Source of the DNA: CAZNLS01 sp964573895
Lineage (GTDB): Bacteria; Acidobacteriota; Aminicenantia; UBA2199
NCBI GenBank assembly: GCA_964573895.1
Contig: CAZNLS010000065.1
Coordinates: 1 to 14,194, forward strand
Length of the DNA: 14,194 nt
Direction of reading: 5' to 3'
Part shown: positions 8,180-14,194 of the stretch, piece by piece
Layout of the letters: each line of letters begins with the position of its first letter
Position numbering within the stretch: the stretch's first letter is position 1
The notes under the pieces: generated by a model
What the model was told of the DNA's origin: nothing
What the model saw: the letters and a program-made list of their open reading frames with translations, nothing else
The model's database searches: none
Made by a program: the position numbers and the translations under genes

Positions 8180-9112
8180 ATGAAAAAAAGAAAAAATGAA
8201 ATATGGGCAGTCGGAGGCGGTAAAGGGGGTGCGGGAAAATCCTTCGTTATCAGCCAGATTGCCTCTCACCTCGCATCCATAAAAAAGAAGGTGATTGTTA
8301 TTGATTCCGATTTCGGAGGTGCCAATCTACACTCTTTTTTCGGTATCACTGCCAAAAAGAAAACAATCCGGGATTTTTATCAGAATGACATTCCCCTTCA
8401 GGATATAATTGTAAAAACAAAAACAAGAAATCTCGAATTTATTCCGGGAGATATAAATACTACAATTTTTGATGAAATAAATTACAATAAAAAGCTAAAG
8501 CTTTTCAGTGAGATAAAAAAACTGGATACCGATTATATTCTCATTGATCTTGGCGGAGGATTTAACAAGAATATTGTAGATTTTTTCCTGCTTGCGGACA
8601 AAATGATTGCAGTGACCGTAATGGAGATAACTTCAGTAGAAAATTTTTTTCAATTCATTAAGAGTACTTTCTTTAGGAAACTGAATTTTTTACTGGGAAT
8701 ATACGGACTTAAGAATTATGCAAAAGATATCTGGGACGAGAGGAAAAATCACAATATTGTTACAATTCTTGATCTCATTCAGTTTATTAAAGACAATACC
8801 GGTGAAATAGGTGAAATTACATTTAAGGAGTTGTCAAAGTTCACAATTAATATAATTCTGAACAAAGTAAGAGACAGCAGTGAGACAAAAGAGGGATTTT
8901 CACTTCGCAGTATCTGTATTAAACTGATAGGTATTAATGCCCTCTACTCAGGCTATATAGAATATGACAGCCATTTCTGGAGAAATCTTAGCATGGCTCA
9001 GTTATCTCAGGACATGAATATTTCATTAAAAACAAAAAAGGATATTAAGAGGATCGTAACAAATATAATGAACGATTCACAGATAAAGATCGAGAGATTA
9101 AAAAATGAATGA
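8180..9112 (+). CDS. MinD/FlhG-like ParA-family ATPase
   Basis: 310-residue cytoplasmic P-loop ATPase of the SIMIBI/MinD class. It has the deviant Walker A GGGKGGAGKS (12-21) with the signature Lys15 plus Lys20. It also has the switch I-like DSDFGGANLHSFFG (42-55), which is close to the FlhG/MinD 'D-a-D-l-g-l-a-N' element, and Walker B-like LIDLGGGF (121-128). The C-terminal part (about 225-300) is MinD-like in layout, but no clear amphipathic membrane-targeting helix is evident at the end. Family members dimerise on ATP and position flagella, pili or division sites. Whether this one serves the neighbouring pilus/secretion machine is inference from location. It starts 105 bp from serS on the opposite strand and overlaps the next gene by 8 nt, suggesting a shared transcript. 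Separate roles as a FlhG-type regulator or polar-landmark ATPase remain possible. Confidence 0.88.
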   Translation: MKKRKNEIWAVGGGKGGAGKSFVISQIASHLASIKKKVIVIDSDFGGANLHSFFGITAKKKTIRDFYQNDIPLQDIIVKTKTRNLEFIPGDINTTIFDEINYNKKLKLFSEIKKLDTDYILIDLGGGFNKNIVDFFLLADKMIAVTVMEITSVENFFQFIKSTFFRKLNFLLGIYGLKNYAKDIWDERKNHNIVTILDLIQFIKDNTGEIGEITFKELSKFTINIILNKVRDSSETKEGFSLRSICIKLIGINALYSGYIEYDSHFWRNLSMAQLSQDMNISLKTKKDIKRIVTNIMNDSQIKIERLKNE

Positions 9113-9647
9113 TAAAGACCTGGACAGATTTTTTTTCATATTGGAAATTGATAAAAGTGCATCATTTATAGAAATGAAAAATTCATATATCCATCTCAGA
9201 AATCTCTATTCGAATAAAAATCTGGGGCTCTCGCCTCTCATCGCAAATTTATCCAACAGAAAGCAGTCAAAAATAATAAAAGAAATTGATGAAGCCTATC
9301 ATTCACTTGAAAAATATTTTAATGAAAAAAAAGATCTCAAAATGAAGGTAAAAAAGGAGAAATTTGCCAGGAGTAATATCCCGGAATTTGATAAAATTGG
9401 CGGTGAATCACTAAAGATCACGAGAGAGGTGCTTGATCTTGATCTTGAAGAAGTCGCTTTCTTAAGCGGGGTTTCAATTAAGCATCTTGAAAATATTGAA
9501 AAAGAGAGATTTGAACTGCTGCCACCGAGGATGTACGTGAGAACTTTTGTAAAAAAATATGCGGAACAGATATCTCTTGACCCGGAAAAAGCTTCGGGCG
9601 ATTATATAGAAAAAATGGAATCCCACTTCAAAAAAAAGAGTCAATAA
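9105..9647 (+). CDS. J-domain-like plus RodZ-type HTH protein
   Basis: 180 residues, no membrane segment. Residues 5-75 follow the J-domain helix pattern (DRFFFILEIDKSASFIEMKNSYIHL then IIKEIDEAYHSLEKYF). The catalytic HPD tripeptide between helices II and III is missing; the equivalent site reads YSNKN (about 35-39), so it should not stimulate Hsp70. A Lys-rich linker (76-90) leads to a RodZ/HTH_25-type Cro-like helix-turn-helix (about 101-175). This has LKITREVLDLDLEEVAFLSGVS, LENIEKERFELLPP and the RodZ-typical YVRTFVKKYAEQISLDPEK. In RodZ this domain binds MreB or other cytoskeletal partners rather than DNA. The gene overlaps the MinD-like gene by 8 nt, so the two products probably act together, perhaps as an ATPase and its adaptor in cell-pole or envelope positioning. 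That role is inference. Confidence 0.82.
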   Translation: MNDKDLDRFFFILEIDKSASFIEMKNSYIHLRNLYSNKNLGLSPLIANLSNRKQSKIIKEIDEAYHSLEKYFNEKKDLKMKVKKEKFARSNIPEFDKIGGESLKITREVLDLDLEEVAFLSGVSIKHLENIEKERFELLPPRMYVRTFVKKYAEQISLDPEKASGDYIEKMESHFKKKSQ

Positions 9648-9691
9648 TTTTAAATTGGTACTCCAATAAATGATTAAATCTTTCTAATATT

Positions 9692-10126
9692 ATGAATTAC
9701 TTTGTTAAATATTTATTCAATGACAGAAGCTACTGGTTTCGGATCTCACTAGGGGGAATTGCATTTATCATTATGATCGACGTTGTAAGTTATATCTATA
9801 AAGCCCCGGGATATTTTAATCTTTTTTTTCTAAAACTTTTCTCGGTTCTCGGTATTTTCTTCGGGATAATCTACATGTCTCGTGAATATATTAAAGAGAA
9901 AAAACTGAAAGAGATTCAGATTAGTGCCCCGGTCTTTGAAAAGAAAAGAGAGGAAGAGATCAGAGAAATCCTGAAAGAGGGAAATGAATTGAACACCTTC
10001 TGTTTTGAGTGCGCATTTTTCAACGAAGAAACCAGAGGCTGTAAACGGGACCGTGTCTTTGAAAGAGTCAAAGAAATTACTATAGAAAAAAAGAAATATT
10101 GCCTCTACTGGGAAAAAATGTCATAA
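9692..10126 (+). CDS. Small two-helix membrane protein with a four-cysteine cytoplasmic tail; family not recognised
   Basis: 144 residues. Two membrane segments are visible, about 16-36 (FRISLGGIAFIIMIDVVSYIY) and 42-62 (FNLFFLKLFSVLGIFFGIIYM). They are followed by a charged helical linker (63-100) and a tail with Cys104, Cys107, Cys117 and Cys137: C-X2-C-X9-C-X19-C-X2-W. The cysteine spacing resembles small metal- or Fe-S-binding modules (for example the HiPIP-like small subunits of some glycyl-radical enzymes), but I cannot assign it to a named family. An even number of helices puts both ends on the same, probably cytoplasmic, side. It lies 44 nt after the HTH gene on the same strand and has no obvious Shine-Dalgarno. 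Codon style and density match the backbone genes, so I place the end of the backbone after it. Function unknown. Confidence 0.72.
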   Translation: MNYFVKYLFNDRSYWFRISLGGIAFIIMIDVVSYIYKAPGYFNLFFLKLFSVLGIFFGIIYMSREYIKEKKLKEIQISAPVFEKKREEEIREILKEGNELNTFCFECAFFNEETRGCKRDRVFERVKEITIEKKKYCLYWEKMS

Positions 10127-10526
10127 CATCTATTTGTAAGCGTTTAATAAACCCCATCTTCTTTTCATAAATAATCTGAACCAGACTATTCCTTTGAGAT
10201 AATATGAAGGAGGAATATTCATTGTCCGTATCAAAGAAGAAATAGAATTATTCAGATCAAAGCAATTAAACACTTACAAAAAGTATTTAAAATATCATAA
10301 TAATCTTGAATAAAATTGTCATATAATTTATATTTAAAATTTATCGGGCGGAGAGGAATTGGTTATAAATGCGACCTTTCCGAAGTTAAGAATTAAGGGA
10401 ATGATTATATTTATATTGGAATTAGAGAATTTTCCGGCGGAAGCCTGCAATAAATTCCATCCCCAAACGGGCAATTGATAAAATCAAAAATCCGGTTGAT
10501 GATTTTTTTGAATAAATGGAGAAAAA
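10127..10526. other. 400-bp gene-poor spacer at the backbone/accessory junction
   Basis: No credible gene is visible. It contains a 16-bp imperfect inverted repeat (10133-10148 with 10265-10280). An open frame at 10203-10313 (36 codons) has no standard start codon. Another open stretch at about 10340-10475 is open on both strands at once. Near the end, an AT-rich 7-bp dyad, AAAATCA (10480-10486) with TGATTTT (10499-10505), leads into T residues. It could be a weak terminator, or chance. This may be decayed mobile DNA, but nothing identifiable survives. Confidence 0.6.
10133..10280. repeat. 16-bp imperfect inverted repeat flanking a 116-bp core
   Basis: TTTGTAAGCGTTTAAT at 10133-10148 matches the reverse complement of 10265-10280 (TTTGTAAGTGTTTAAT) at 15 of 16 positions. 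The left arm begins 6 nt after the stop of the last backbone gene. The 148-bp unit could be a small non-autonomous element or the scar of one. No target-site duplication is evident beside the arms. Confidence 0.55.
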
Positions 10527-11573
10527 ATGATAAAAGAAAAATATAAACAAATGTTGGCAACAATCAAAAAACAAACAGCAATGAAAACAATAATATTTGG
10601 AATAATTACTTTACTTATTATTTCCTGTAATGAAAAACCTGAAATAAAGTTTTCTTTAAGTGGAAAGACAAACGGATTTGAAAATGGAACTTTATTATTT
10701 TTAGACCACAATAACAAAACAATAGATTCAGCAATAGTTAAGAACAACTCTTTTGAGTTTAATACGAGATTACCCTCCTCACCGATTAAATTGTGGCTTC
10801 ATACTAAAGACAACTCGCATTACAGAGCTTTTTGGGCAGAAGACAAACCAATGACATTTGATGCATCTAAAACTGATTTTAGAAACGCTAAAATAACAGG
10901 TTCTGAACCGGAAAATTTATGTTTTAGTCTTTATCAAAAAATTGCCACCTTACCGGGAAAGGAAAGACGAAAATTAGAAAGGGAATTTGTGAGAAACAAT
11001 CCAAACAGTATAGTAAGTGCTTCAATGCTTTCTGTTTATTCAACAACTTGGGGAAAAGCAAAAACCAGTGAACTTTACAAGCGATTATCAACAGAGAATA
11101 AAAATTCAAAATTTGGAAAGGAAATACAAAGATACCTTGAGCTGAATAAAGATCCCAAAATCGGAGAACAATTTGTTGACTTTGAATCGGTAGACCAAAA
11201 TGGCAAATTAAAAAAATTGTCTGAATTAAAAGGAAAAGTTATACTACTTGAATTCTGGGCATCCTGGTGTGGTCCTTGCCGGAAAGAGAACCCTAACCTT
11301 GTAAAAACCTACAAAAAATTTAATCCAAAAGGCTTTGAAATATTTGCAGTTTCATTAGACCAGGACAAAAAAAATTGGTTAAAAGCAATTGAAAAAGATA
11401 ATTTGAATTGGATACATGTGAGTGACTTAAAAGGTAACAGAAATGAAGCATCTCTTATATATGGAGTTAAAGGAATACCTGACAATTTTTTAATTGCCGG
11501 GAATGGAGAAATCATTGGACGAAATTTACGAGGGGAAAAACTGAATGAAAAATTAAAAGAGATATTGAAATAA
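10527..11573 (+). CDS. TlpA-type thioredoxin lipoprotein with N-terminal DUF4369-like domain
   Basis: Thiol-disulfide oxidoreductase, probably anchored to the outer face of a membrane. 348 residues from the ATG at 10527, which has GGAG nearby. The in-frame ATG at 10581 (Met19) opens MKTIIFGIITLLIISCNEKP, a clean lipoprotein signal with LIISC, and is the more likely biological start in a Bacteroidota-type gene without Shine-Dalgarno. After the leader comes a beta-rich DUF4369-like domain (about 40-130: FSLSGKTNGFENGTLLFLD, then SAIVKNNSFEF) and a helical middle (131-205). The redoxin domain is at 207-348 with the FWASWCGPCRKENP active site and the cis-Pro loop GVKGIPDNFLI. DUF4369-TlpA fusions are characteristic of Bacteroidota. 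Spacing and style differ from the upstream cluster, suggesting transfer. It may supply reductant for folding or cofactor handling, but no link with the next gene is shown. Confidence 0.92.
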   Translation: MIKEKYKQMLATIKKQTAMKTIIFGIITLLIISCNEKPEIKFSLSGKTNGFENGTLLFLDHNNKTIDSAIVKNNSFEFNTRLPSSPIKLWLHTKDNSHYRAFWAEDKPMTFDASKTDFRNAKITGSEPENLCFSLYQKIATLPGKERRKLEREFVRNNPNSIVSASMLSVYSTTWGKAKTSELYKRLSTENKNSKFGKEIQRYLELNKDPKIGEQFVDFESVDQNGKLKKLSELKGKVILLEFWASWCGPCRKENPNLVKTYKKFNPKGFEIFAVSLDQDKKNWLKAIEKDNLNWIHVSDLKGNRNEASLIYGVKGIPDNFLIAGNGEIIGRNLRGEKLNEKLKEILK

Positions 11574-11646
11574 TGCCAGTTGCCAACAATGTAAATAGCC
11601 TCCGCCCATTATGCAAAATTTAAAACAAGGATAAAGCACAAAAATT
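11574..11646. other. Short cassette-like spacer with AACAATGT motif
   Basis: The 73 nt between the TlpA-type gene and the fusion gene contain TTGCCAACAATGTAAATAG. The octamer AACAATGT at 11585-11592 lies 11 nt after the stop and recurs at 13434-13441, 14 nt after the next stop. No strong Shine-Dalgarno or terminator is seen. Similar 'CCAACAATGTGTATA'-type sequences flank accessory genes in Bacteroidota, as far as I recall. Confidence 0.45.
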
Positions 11647-13419
11647 ATGTTTTCTTATATCTTCATGAAAATACTCGAAAGTCGTCCCGAAAGGTATGAT
11701 ACCGGGATTAATTTCTTATCAGGTGGACATGCTACAAAAATAAGAAAGCAAATAGTAAAAGATTTTGTAAGACCCAATATGAAAGTACTTGATATTGGAT
11801 GTGGAACAGGTTTATTAATCGAGGACGCAGCAAAAGCAGGAGCTAAAGCAACAGGGATTGATGTTTCTGCGGGGATGCTGAAAATTGCACAAAAACGAAT
11901 TGAGAACAGCGGATTACAAGATAAAATTTCGGTTTACAATGTTGGTGTAGTTGAGATGGATGCTCTTTTTGCTGAAAACAGTTTTGATTTAATTGTTTCT
12001 ACTATGGTTTTCAGTGAGCTTTATTCCGAAGAAAGAGCCGTAGCTTTATATCAAATAAAAAAGTTGCTTAAGCCAAATGGAAAATTAGTGATTGCGGTAG
12101 AAGTTCAACCGAAAAATATAATTAAGCGAATTACTCATTTTATAGTCAGACTACCTTTAGCCATTTTAACTTATATTATTGCTCAAACAGGTACAAAGCC
12201 ATTTAAAAACATATCGGAGGAAGTTACAAAATCAGGTTTTTCAATAATTAAAGAAGAACGTTCATTTCTTGATAGCTTTATTATTTTATCTGCAAATAAT
12301 TCAGAAAATATCAGTCATGACAAAATTGATTTACCTGTTGCTAAAAAGCCTATTGATGATTTTTCGATTGTCAAAACTATTTGGGATTATATCGGTCGAT
12401 GGTTCCCAAATCCTGTAGAACCAGGACTACGCGTTATAGGGAACCCGGATAGAAACTCCCCGGTAATACTCACATCAAATTTTCATCTAACAGTAAGGCG
12501 AGTTGAAAAATCCTTAAAAAATGAAAATGTGTTTTTATTAGTTGCACCATCAAATGGTATTAATGTATGGTGTGCTTCAGAAGGGGGAGAATTAAATACT
12601 CATTCTGTTATAACAGCCATTAAAACAAGCCGGTTAAATGAAAGAGTTGATCATAATAAGATAATTCTTCCACAATTTTCAGCATCGGGAATTAACCTTG
12701 AACTCTTAAAAAAAGAGACTGGCAGAAAAGGGCTTTTCGGACCGGCTCATTCCAAATATATTCCGGAGTATCTGGTAAGCCATAAAACGGTTTTTAAAAA
12801 TAATAAAGCTGATTTGTCACTTCCTTTCAGAATGGAAATGTTGCTTTCAATGAATTTCATTATTTGGGTTGCTCTTGCTCTAATTACGCTAATTGTAGCA
12901 CCGAAGATGATATTACCGGCGAGTATTTATTTTTGGCTGACAGGCTTTATCCTTTACGCAGGATATCCGATAATACCCGGGAAAAGTGGTTGGCTCAAAG
13001 CCGGTGTATTATCAATAATAGAAATACTTACCATTGCACTATATTCATTTTTTATACTAAAAATGCCGCTCTTTTCTAACTGGGGAATCATGGTTGCCTT
13101 AAGTGTCATTAATTTAACACTGGGTTTCGATTTAAGGGGAATTGTTGCAGGTTATCCGTCAGAAGCAGAATGGTTAATGAAAAAACTCGGCATGAAATCC
13201 TTCGGACATATTTTCTCTGCGGAAAAACAAAATGAAGGATTAATTCAACAGGATATAAATAAATGTAATAATTGCCGTATCTGCTTAATGGTCTGTCCCA
13301 AAGGGGTATTTGATATTGCAGAAAATAAAGATATCAGGATCAAGAATAGATCAGAATGTTTTGCCTGTAATGCCTGTGTAACTCAATGTCCTGAAAATGC
13401 TTTGATTTTAAAAAAATGA
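11647..13419 (+). CDS. HgcAB-like fusion: SAM methyltransferase + corrinoid (HgcA-like) domain + 4 TM + 2x[4Fe-4S] ferredoxin (HgcB-like)
   Basis: 590 residues; Met7 (11665, MKILESRPERYD) is an equally good start. Residues about 15-215 are a class I SAM methyltransferase: motif I VLDIGCGTG (47-55), acidic strand-2 end GIDVS (70-74), DLIVSTMVFSEL. Residues about 245-400 match the HgcA corrinoid domain. PVILTSNFHLT precedes GINVWCA (304-310), whose Cys309 sits where HgcA's Co-ligating cap-helix Cys lies, followed by IILPQFSASGIN, GLFGPAHSKYIPEYL and FRMEMLLSMNFI. Four membrane helices (403-419, 423-443, 452-474, 479-500) follow; HgcA normally has five. The C-terminus (537-590) is an HgcB-like ferredoxin with Cys540/543/546/550 and 571/574/577/581. 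Differences: CASEGGE replaces canonical CA(A/G)GK, and no cysteine follows the second cluster, where HgcB has its mercury-handling cysteines. Most likely a membrane corrinoid methyl-transfer protein with internal electron supply; acceptor unknown. Confidence 0.9.
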   Translation: MFSYIFMKILESRPERYDTGINFLSGGHATKIRKQIVKDFVRPNMKVLDIGCGTGLLIEDAAKAGAKATGIDVSAGMLKIAQKRIENSGLQDKISVYNVGVVEMDALFAENSFDLIVSTMVFSELYSEERAVALYQIKKLLKPNGKLVIAVEVQPKNIIKRITHFIVRLPLAILTYIIAQTGTKPFKNISEEVTKSGFSIIKEERSFLDSFIILSANNSENISHDKIDLPVAKKPIDDFSIVKTIWDYIGRWFPNPVEPGLRVIGNPDRNSPVILTSNFHLTVRRVEKSLKNENVFLLVAPSNGINVWCASEGGELNTHSVITAIKTSRLNERVDHNKIILPQFSASGINLELLKKETGRKGLFGPAHSKYIPEYLVSHKTVFKNNKADLSLPFRMEMLLSMNFIIWVALALITLIVAPKMILPASIYFWLTGFILYAGYPIIPGKSGWLKAGVLSIIEILTIALYSFFILKMPLFSNWGIMVALSVINLTLGFDLRGIVAGYPSEAEWLMKKLGMKSFGHIFSAEKQNEGLIQQDINKCNNCRICLMVCPKGVFDIAENKDIRIKNRSECFACNACVTQCPENALILKK

Positions 13420-13734
13420 ATAAAACTTTGCATAACAATGTGTAAAAATAATTGCCGGGACAGTAGTAAATTCAAGGATTGTAGCCCGCTTCAAAATCGT
13501 AACACTCCGAGAGCTTTTGGGGTGATAAGTTTGAAGCCAGCAATCACCTACTTTGCATATACTAAACATTTAGCCGTCATAGCTTCGTATTGTCGGCTCA
13601 ATGGGCGACGACTCCGCCGTATACCATACAGCTATATGCGATTTTTTTAAAATTATGCTAATATTTAAACAATGCAAATATTTTCAAAAAGAGCATATAG
13701 CCTTAGCCGTTATGAGCAATAAAAAAGAACAAAC
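13420..13734. repeat. 315-bp intergenic region rich in imperfect dyads; cassette-end-like
   Basis: I see no gene here. Complementary ends CATAAC (13431-13436) and GTTATG (13709-13714) bracket a 284-bp stretch. Inside are three dyads. The first pairs GATTG and CTTCAAA (13477-13495) with TTTGAAG and CAATC (13530-13545). The second is a hairpin AGCCG/CGGCT at 13572-13598. The third is a 9-bp perfect inverted repeat, GCTATATGC (13631-13639) and GCATATAGC (13693-13701). AACAATGT at 13434-13441 repeats the motif found after the preceding gene. The design, a long folded recombination-site-like spacer, resembles attC-like flanks of Bacteroidota gene cassettes. I cannot prove mobility from one copy. 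Confidence 0.5.
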
Positions 13735-14194
13735 ATGAAATATTATTCATACTACAATTCAGGTTCAGAAGATTTCAAAAAAAAAGTATTCAAGACAATT
13801 AGAAGTTGTTATCGAAATCATCCAGATCATCGAATAAAGTTAAAGAATCTTTATAACGAGCATTTTTTGGTTAAAAACAAAATGAAAGAAATAATTGATA
13901 TCCTTTATGAGTCAGATCACTTTTCTTGTGAAACAAAAGTAAAACTGCTTAAATCGCATGGATATAAGTCTCTATGTTTTGGAGGCTCCTGTAACATTGG
14001 TTCATCTAAACTAAATGTTGGCACAGTAATACCGAAAAGGAGGTTTAGAAATTACTTAATAGAAGAATATTCTCATAAGTTTACAAGAGTTACTGTAGAT
14101 GATTTTTTAGACGACCTTGTCTATGATCTTGGCGGAATAGGATCTAAATTTAAAAACATTCCTATAAAAGAATTAGGTCGAATAATCTGGTTCA
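13735..14194 (+). CDS. Unrecognised protein, 3'-truncated by window end
   Basis: An ATG at 13735 opens a frame of 153 complete codons without a stop, running off the end. It begins MKYYSYYNSGSEDFKKKVF and is basic and mostly helical in the first 80 residues, then has a Gly/Cys-containing stretch (LCFGGSCNIGSS, about 81-92) and an acidic segment (VTVDDFLDDLVYDLGG). No signal peptide or membrane helix is visible. I do not recognise the family. Placement after the dyad-rich spacer suggests the next cassette-like unit. A short overlapping frame at 13711 (MSNKKEQT then stop) ends across this ATG and might be a leader or simply chance. The coding call rests on the long open frame, coherent codons and position. 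Confidence 0.65.
   Translation, partial: MKYYSYYNSGSEDFKKKVFKTIRSCYRNHPDHRIKLKNLYNEHFLVKNKMKEIIDILYESDHFSCETKVKLLKSHGYKSLCFGGSCNIGSSKLNVGTVIPKRRFRNYLIEEYSHKFTRVTVDDFLDDLVYDLGGIGSKFKNIPIKELGRIIWF

Noticed and set aside
10203..10313. 36-codon open frame in the junction spacer, considered as a gene remnant
   Set aside because: It has no standard start codon, is short, matches no family I know, and overlaps one arm of the inverted repeat.
10340..10475. Open stretch on both strands of the junction spacer
   Set aside because: No convincing start with ribosome binding site on either strand and no recognisable family; dual openness is weak evidence of coding.
11647..13419. Calling the gene hgcA/hgcB and the organism a mercury methylator
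   Set aside because: The post-Cys (A/G)GK residues are changed, HgcB tail cysteines are absent, the chain is fused with a methyltransferase, and separate hgcA and hgcB are not in view.
13438..13650. 70-codon plus-strand open frame after the fusion gene
   Set aside because: It coincides with the dyad-rich spacer and the translation has no protein-like pattern; the openness is likely accidental.
13420..13734. Classical integron attC site
   Set aside because: The outer boxes CATAAC/GTTATG only partly fit the RYYYAAC/GTTRRRY consensus and the unit is longer than usual; kept only as an attC-like hypothesis.
1..14194. CRISPR array, tRNA or rRNA genes
   Set aside because: No regularly spaced direct repeats, cloverleaf with CCA-end/TTC loop, or rRNA-like conserved blocks were seen on either strand.

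Overview
The window is AT-rich bacterial DNA in two unlike parts. Positions 1-10126 look like a chromosomal backbone: two compact, divergently transcribed gene clusters with overlapping genes. The lineage cannot be fixed from the sequence. A TPR-bearing lipoprotein secretin with a possible cohesin-type tail, PilM/N/O/P-type inner-membrane proteins, and a MinD-like ATPase next to a J-domain/RodZ-like HTH protein would fit an Acidobacteriota/Aminicenantes-like or related deep-branching Gram-negative. That is inference from gene content only.

Layout. On the minus strand, reading from about 8110 down to 1: serS, a GspF/PilC platform protein, a GspE/PilB ATPase, PilM, PilN, PilO, a PilP-like protein and a secretin cut off by the window edge. 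Nearly every junction overlaps by 1-14 nt, so this is probably one translationally coupled operon for a type IV pilus or type II secretion machine, headed by seryl-tRNA synthetase. A TTGCAG-17-TATAAT promoter ends six bases before the SerS ATG, which predicts a leaderless transcript. On the plus strand from 8180 come a MinD/FlhG-like ATPase, a J-domain-like/RodZ-like HTH protein that overlaps it, and a small membrane protein with a Cys-X2-C-X9-C-X19-C-X2-W tail.

Positions 10127-14194 look like an accessory block with loose spacing and Bacteroidota-like gene style. It has a 400-bp gene-poor stretch containing a 16-bp inverted repeat, a DUF4369/TlpA-type thioredoxin lipoprotein, a 590-residue fusion protein, a 315-bp spacer rich in imperfect dyads, and the start of an unrecognised gene. 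The same octamer, AACAATGT, lies 11-14 nt after the stop codons of both complete accessory genes. This suggests cassette-like units.

The most interesting gene is at 11647-13419. It joins an N-terminal class I SAM methyltransferase, an HgcA-like corrinoid-binding domain with the NVWCA cap-helix motif, four membrane segments and an HgcB-like 2x[4Fe-4S] ferredoxin in one chain. The post-Cys Gly-Lys of canonical HgcA is changed, and the C-terminal cysteines of canonical HgcB are absent. It is therefore better read as an HgcAB-like corrinoid methyl-transfer protein of unknown acceptor than as a mercury methylase.
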